NCBI GenBank assembly: GCA_900541835.1
Contig: UQLL01000002.1
Span: 62,001 to 126,000 of the forward strand
Direction of reading: 5' to 3'
Length of the DNA: 64,000 nt
From: an uncultured Porphyromonadaceae bacterium
Lineage (GTDB): Bacteria; Bacteroidota; Bacteroidia; Bacteroidales; Muribaculaceae
This document shows, one piece after another, positions 61,753 through 64,000 of the stretch. Every line of letters begins with the position of its first letter. The stretch's first letter is position 1. The notes under the pieces are model-generated. The model ran no database searches. It worked only from the letters and a program-made list of their open reading frames with translations, and was not told the origin of the DNA. The position numbers were made by a program, and so were the translations under genes.

Positions 61753-63953
61753 TTGTGGACAACGCGATCGTGGAGCTCGGCGAGCTTGCCGGAGTTCCAG
61801 CGGTCGGTGGTGCCGACCAGGTAGCCGGTGATGCGCTGGATGGTCTCGAAGCGGGCACCGCACTTGGGACAGTGCTCCTGGGTCTTGTCGGCATTCTCGT
61901 AGCCGCATTCGGGGCAGTGGTTTCGGTTGTGGTTGACCGATCCGTAGCCCATGTCGTACTTGTCCATGAGGTCCACGATCTGCATGATGGCCTCCGGGTT
62001 ATGGGTGGCGTCGCCGTCGAGCTCGACATAGAAGATGTGTCCGCCGCGGGTCATCTCGTGGTAGGGAGCCTCCACCTTGGCCTTGTGGCGGGGCGAGCAC
62101 TGGTAGTAGACAGGCACATGGTTGGAGTTGGTGTAGTAGTCCTTATCGGTGACGCCGGAGATGACACCGAACGACTTACGGTCGCGCTTGGTGAAGCGGC
62201 CGCTCAGTCCCTCGGCCGGCGTGGCGAGGATGGAGTAGTTATGCCCGTATTGCTCGCAGAACTCGTTGGCGCGGGAACGCATGTGGCGCACGATCTTCAG
62301 CCCGAGCTTCTGGGCGTCGCAGTCTTCGCCGTGGTGCTTGCCGACCAGGGCTATGAGGCATTCCGCCAGACCGATAAAGCCGATGCCGAGTGTGCCCTGG
62401 TTGATGACGGACTCTATGGTGTCGTCGCCACAAAGGCGATCGGATCCGTTCCACAGGCGGCTCATGACCAGCGGGAACTGCTTGGCCAAAGCGGAGGACT
62501 GGAACTGGTAGCGATCGTGGAGCTGACGCGCAGTGACGTCAAGGACGTGGTCGAGGCGGGCAAAGAAGGCATCGATGCGCTCCTGCCGGTCCTGGATGTT
62601 CATCACCTCGATGGCCAGTCGCACTATGTTGATGGTGGTGAAGGAGAGGTTGCCGCGGCCTATGGAGGTCTTGTCGCCATAGCGGTTCTCGAATACGCGG
62701 GTGCGGCATCCCATCGTGGCCACCTCGTACTTATACCTCTCGGGATCGTCGGCGCTCCACAGCTCATGCTGGTTGAATGAGGCATCGAGGTTGAGGAAAT
62801 TGGGGAAGAAACGACGTGCGGTGACCTTGCATGCGAGTTCGTACAGGTCGCGGTTGGGATCGCCGGGCAAGTAACTGACGCCGCGTTTCTTTTTCCATAT
62901 CTGTATTGGGAAAATGGCTGTGGCGCCGTTTCCCACACCCTCGTAGGTGGAATGGAGCAGCTCGCGGATGATGCAGCGGCCCTCGGCGGAAGTGTCCGTG
63001 CCGTAATTGATGGAGGAGAAGACCACCTGGTTGCCCCCGCGGCTGTGGATGGTGTTCATGTTGTGGATGAAGGCCTCCATAGCCTGGTGCACGCGGCCCA
63101 CTGTCTGGTTCATGGCATGCCGAAGGGCTCTCTCCTCCCCCTGAAGGCCGTCCAGCGGACGCTGCTCGTAGTCCTTCAGCGCCTCGTCATAATGGGAAGA
63201 AAGGTCCAGACCCATCACATCCTCGACTTTCTTCAGTTCCTCGATGTATGTCTTGCGCACAAAGGGGGCGAGATAGAAGTCGAATGCGGGTATGGCCTGG
63301 CCGCCGTGCATCTCGTTCTGTGCCGTCTCCAGGGATATGCAGGCGATGACGGAGGCCGTCTCGATACGCTTGGCGGGACGCGACTCGCCATGCCCCGCCA
63401 CGAAGCCGTGACACAGGATGCGGTCCAGGGGATGCTGCACACAAGTCAGCGACTTGGTAGGGTAGTAGTCCTTGTCGTGGATGTGGATGTAATTACTGTT
63501 GACCGCCTGCCGGGCCTCGTCGCTGAGCAGGTAGTCGTCGACGAACGGCTTAGTGGACTCTGAGGCGAACTTCATCATCATGCCGGCGGGAGAGTCGGCG
63601 TTCATGTTCGCATTCTCGCGGGTGACGTCGTTGTTCTTGGCGGCAATGATCTCCATGAAGAGGTCGCGGGTCTTGGCACGGCGGGCTATGGAACGCTTGT
63701 CGCGATAAGCGATGTAGCGCTTGGCGACGTCCTTGCGGCTGGATTTCATGAGCTCCAGCTCGACACGGTCCTGGATGTCCTCGACGCTCATGCGCTGCGG
63801 AGAGGTCATGGCGATGCGGTCGGCAATCTTCTGGATGAGGCCCTCGTCCTCGCCCTGTTCGGTGGCGAGCATGGCCTTGCGGATGGCGCCCTTGATTTTT
63901 TCCTCGTTGAAGCCGACTACGCGGCCGTCACGCTTTACTACTACTTCTATCAT
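61749..63953 (-). CDS. nrdD: Anaerobic ribonucleoside-triphosphate reductase (class III)
   Basis: 734 residues. The N-terminal ATP-cone, an allosteric dATP/ATP sensor, spans about residues 1-95 (EVVVKRDGRVVGFNEEKIKG). The catalytic barrel includes KSLTCVQHPLDRILCHGFVA and VVFSSINYGTDTSAEGRCII. The C-terminal zinc site has CPECGY and CPKCG, and the glycyl-radical loop is RITGYLVG with Gly710. It makes dNTPs without oxygen, so the host is a facultative or strict anaerobe. It heads the nrdD-nrdG-PAS unit. Only 47 bases lie between its start and the window edge. Confidence 0.96.
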   Translation of the reverse strand: MIEVVVKRDGRVVGFNEEKIKGAIRKAMLATEQGEDEGLIQKIADRIAMTSPQRMSVEDIQDRVELELMKSSRKDVAKRYIAYRDKRSIARRAKTRDLFMEIIAAKNNDVTRENANMNADSPAGMMMKFASESTKPFVDDYLLSDEARQAVNSNYIHIHDKDYYPTKSLTCVQHPLDRILCHGFVAGHGESRPAKRIETASVIACISLETAQNEMHGGQAIPAFDFYLAPFVRKTYIEELKKVEDVMGLDLSSHYDEALKDYEQRPLDGLQGEERALRHAMNQTVGRVHQAMEAFIHNMNTIHSRGGNQVVFSSINYGTDTSAEGRCIIRELLHSTYEGVGNGATAIFPIQIWKKKRGVSYLPGDPNRDLYELACKVTARRFFPNFLNLDASFNQHELWSADDPERYKYEVATMGCRTRVFENRYGDKTSIGRGNLSFTTINIVRLAIEVMNIQDRQERIDAFFARLDHVLDVTARQLHDRYQFQSSALAKQFPLVMSRLWNGSDRLCGDDTIESVINQGTLGIGFIGLAECLIALVGKHHGEDCDAQKLGLKIVRHMRSRANEFCEQYGHNYSILATPAEGLSGRFTKRDRKSFGVISGVTDKDYYTNSNHVPVYYQCSPRHKAKVEAPYHEMTRGGHIFYVELDGDATHNPEAIMQIVDLMDKYDMGYGSVNHNRNHCPECGYENADKTQEHCPKCGARFETIQRITGYLVGTTDRWNSGKLAELHDRVVHK

Positions 63954-64000
63954 GGAATCAGATGAGTGTCCGGGGGGTGATTGAAAGCTTCTACCTTTGG

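Overview
ORGANISM. The window comes from a GC-rich member of the Bacteroidales; I cannot settle the family (Muribaculaceae or Rikenellaceae are both plausible). The reasons are a complete Bat aerotolerance operon, T9SS-type secreted giants, an ECF sigma factor with a DUF4974-type anti-sigma protein and an STN-domain protein, DUF3843 and DUF4827 family proteins, and repeated promoters of the Bacteroidetes form TTTG-(19 to 21 nt)-TAnnTTTG. LAYOUT. 1-2.1 kb: ECF sigma module on the minus strand, cut by the window edge. 2.2-7.5 kb: MFS transporter, then holA, a CPBP protease, lptB and udk in a tightly overlapping minus-strand run. 7.7-14.4 kb: one AT-richer 2105-residue T9SS-sorted secreted protein preceded by a clear cobalamin riboswitch. 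14.5-22.8 kb: lysC, hisS, a FecCD/BtuCD-type importer (binding protein, permease, ATPase), a DUF3843 protein and a histidine acid phosphatase. 22.9-27.2 kb: a signalling cluster of PP2C phosphatase, Ser/Thr kinase and two zinc-ribbon plus FHA-like proteins. 27.5-33.8 kb: NlpC/P60, glnS, a PH-like protein, mdh, punA, thiL. 33.9-42.3 kb: moxR, DUF58, a membrane protein and batABCDE. 42.3-44.3 kb: an orphan RepA-like ATPase and an 0.8 kb intergenic stretch with promoters, repeats and a perfect 24-bp-stem hairpin. 44.3-50.5 kb: a 2052-residue secreted protein rich in GLUG-like repeats. 50.6-63.9 kb: minus-strand housekeeping genes lpxK, sppA, glmM, DUF4827, nrnA, M13 peptidase, ABC-F, then nrdD-nrdG-PAS. 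HOW THEY WORK TOGETHER. Most of the window is core metabolism and envelope biology. Two regions hint at less familiar biology: the B12 riboswitch controlling a giant surface protein 3 kb from a BtuFCD-like importer, and the PP2C/kinase/FHA cluster. REPEATS. The most unusual signal is a dispersed palindromic element (core GGACGCGCCATGGCGCGTCC, usually led by TGTAG) with at least seven clear and several degenerate copies, often joined to a run of the heptamer CTCTCAA. Copies sit between genes and also inside coding sequences, in frame, in linkers or at termini of an ECF sigma factor, LptB, a PP2C phosphatase, a Ser/Thr kinase, an ABC-F ATPase and a giant secreted protein. Nearly all copies point the same way as the surrounding transcription. 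All functional names are from reading motifs by eye; no database search was possible.
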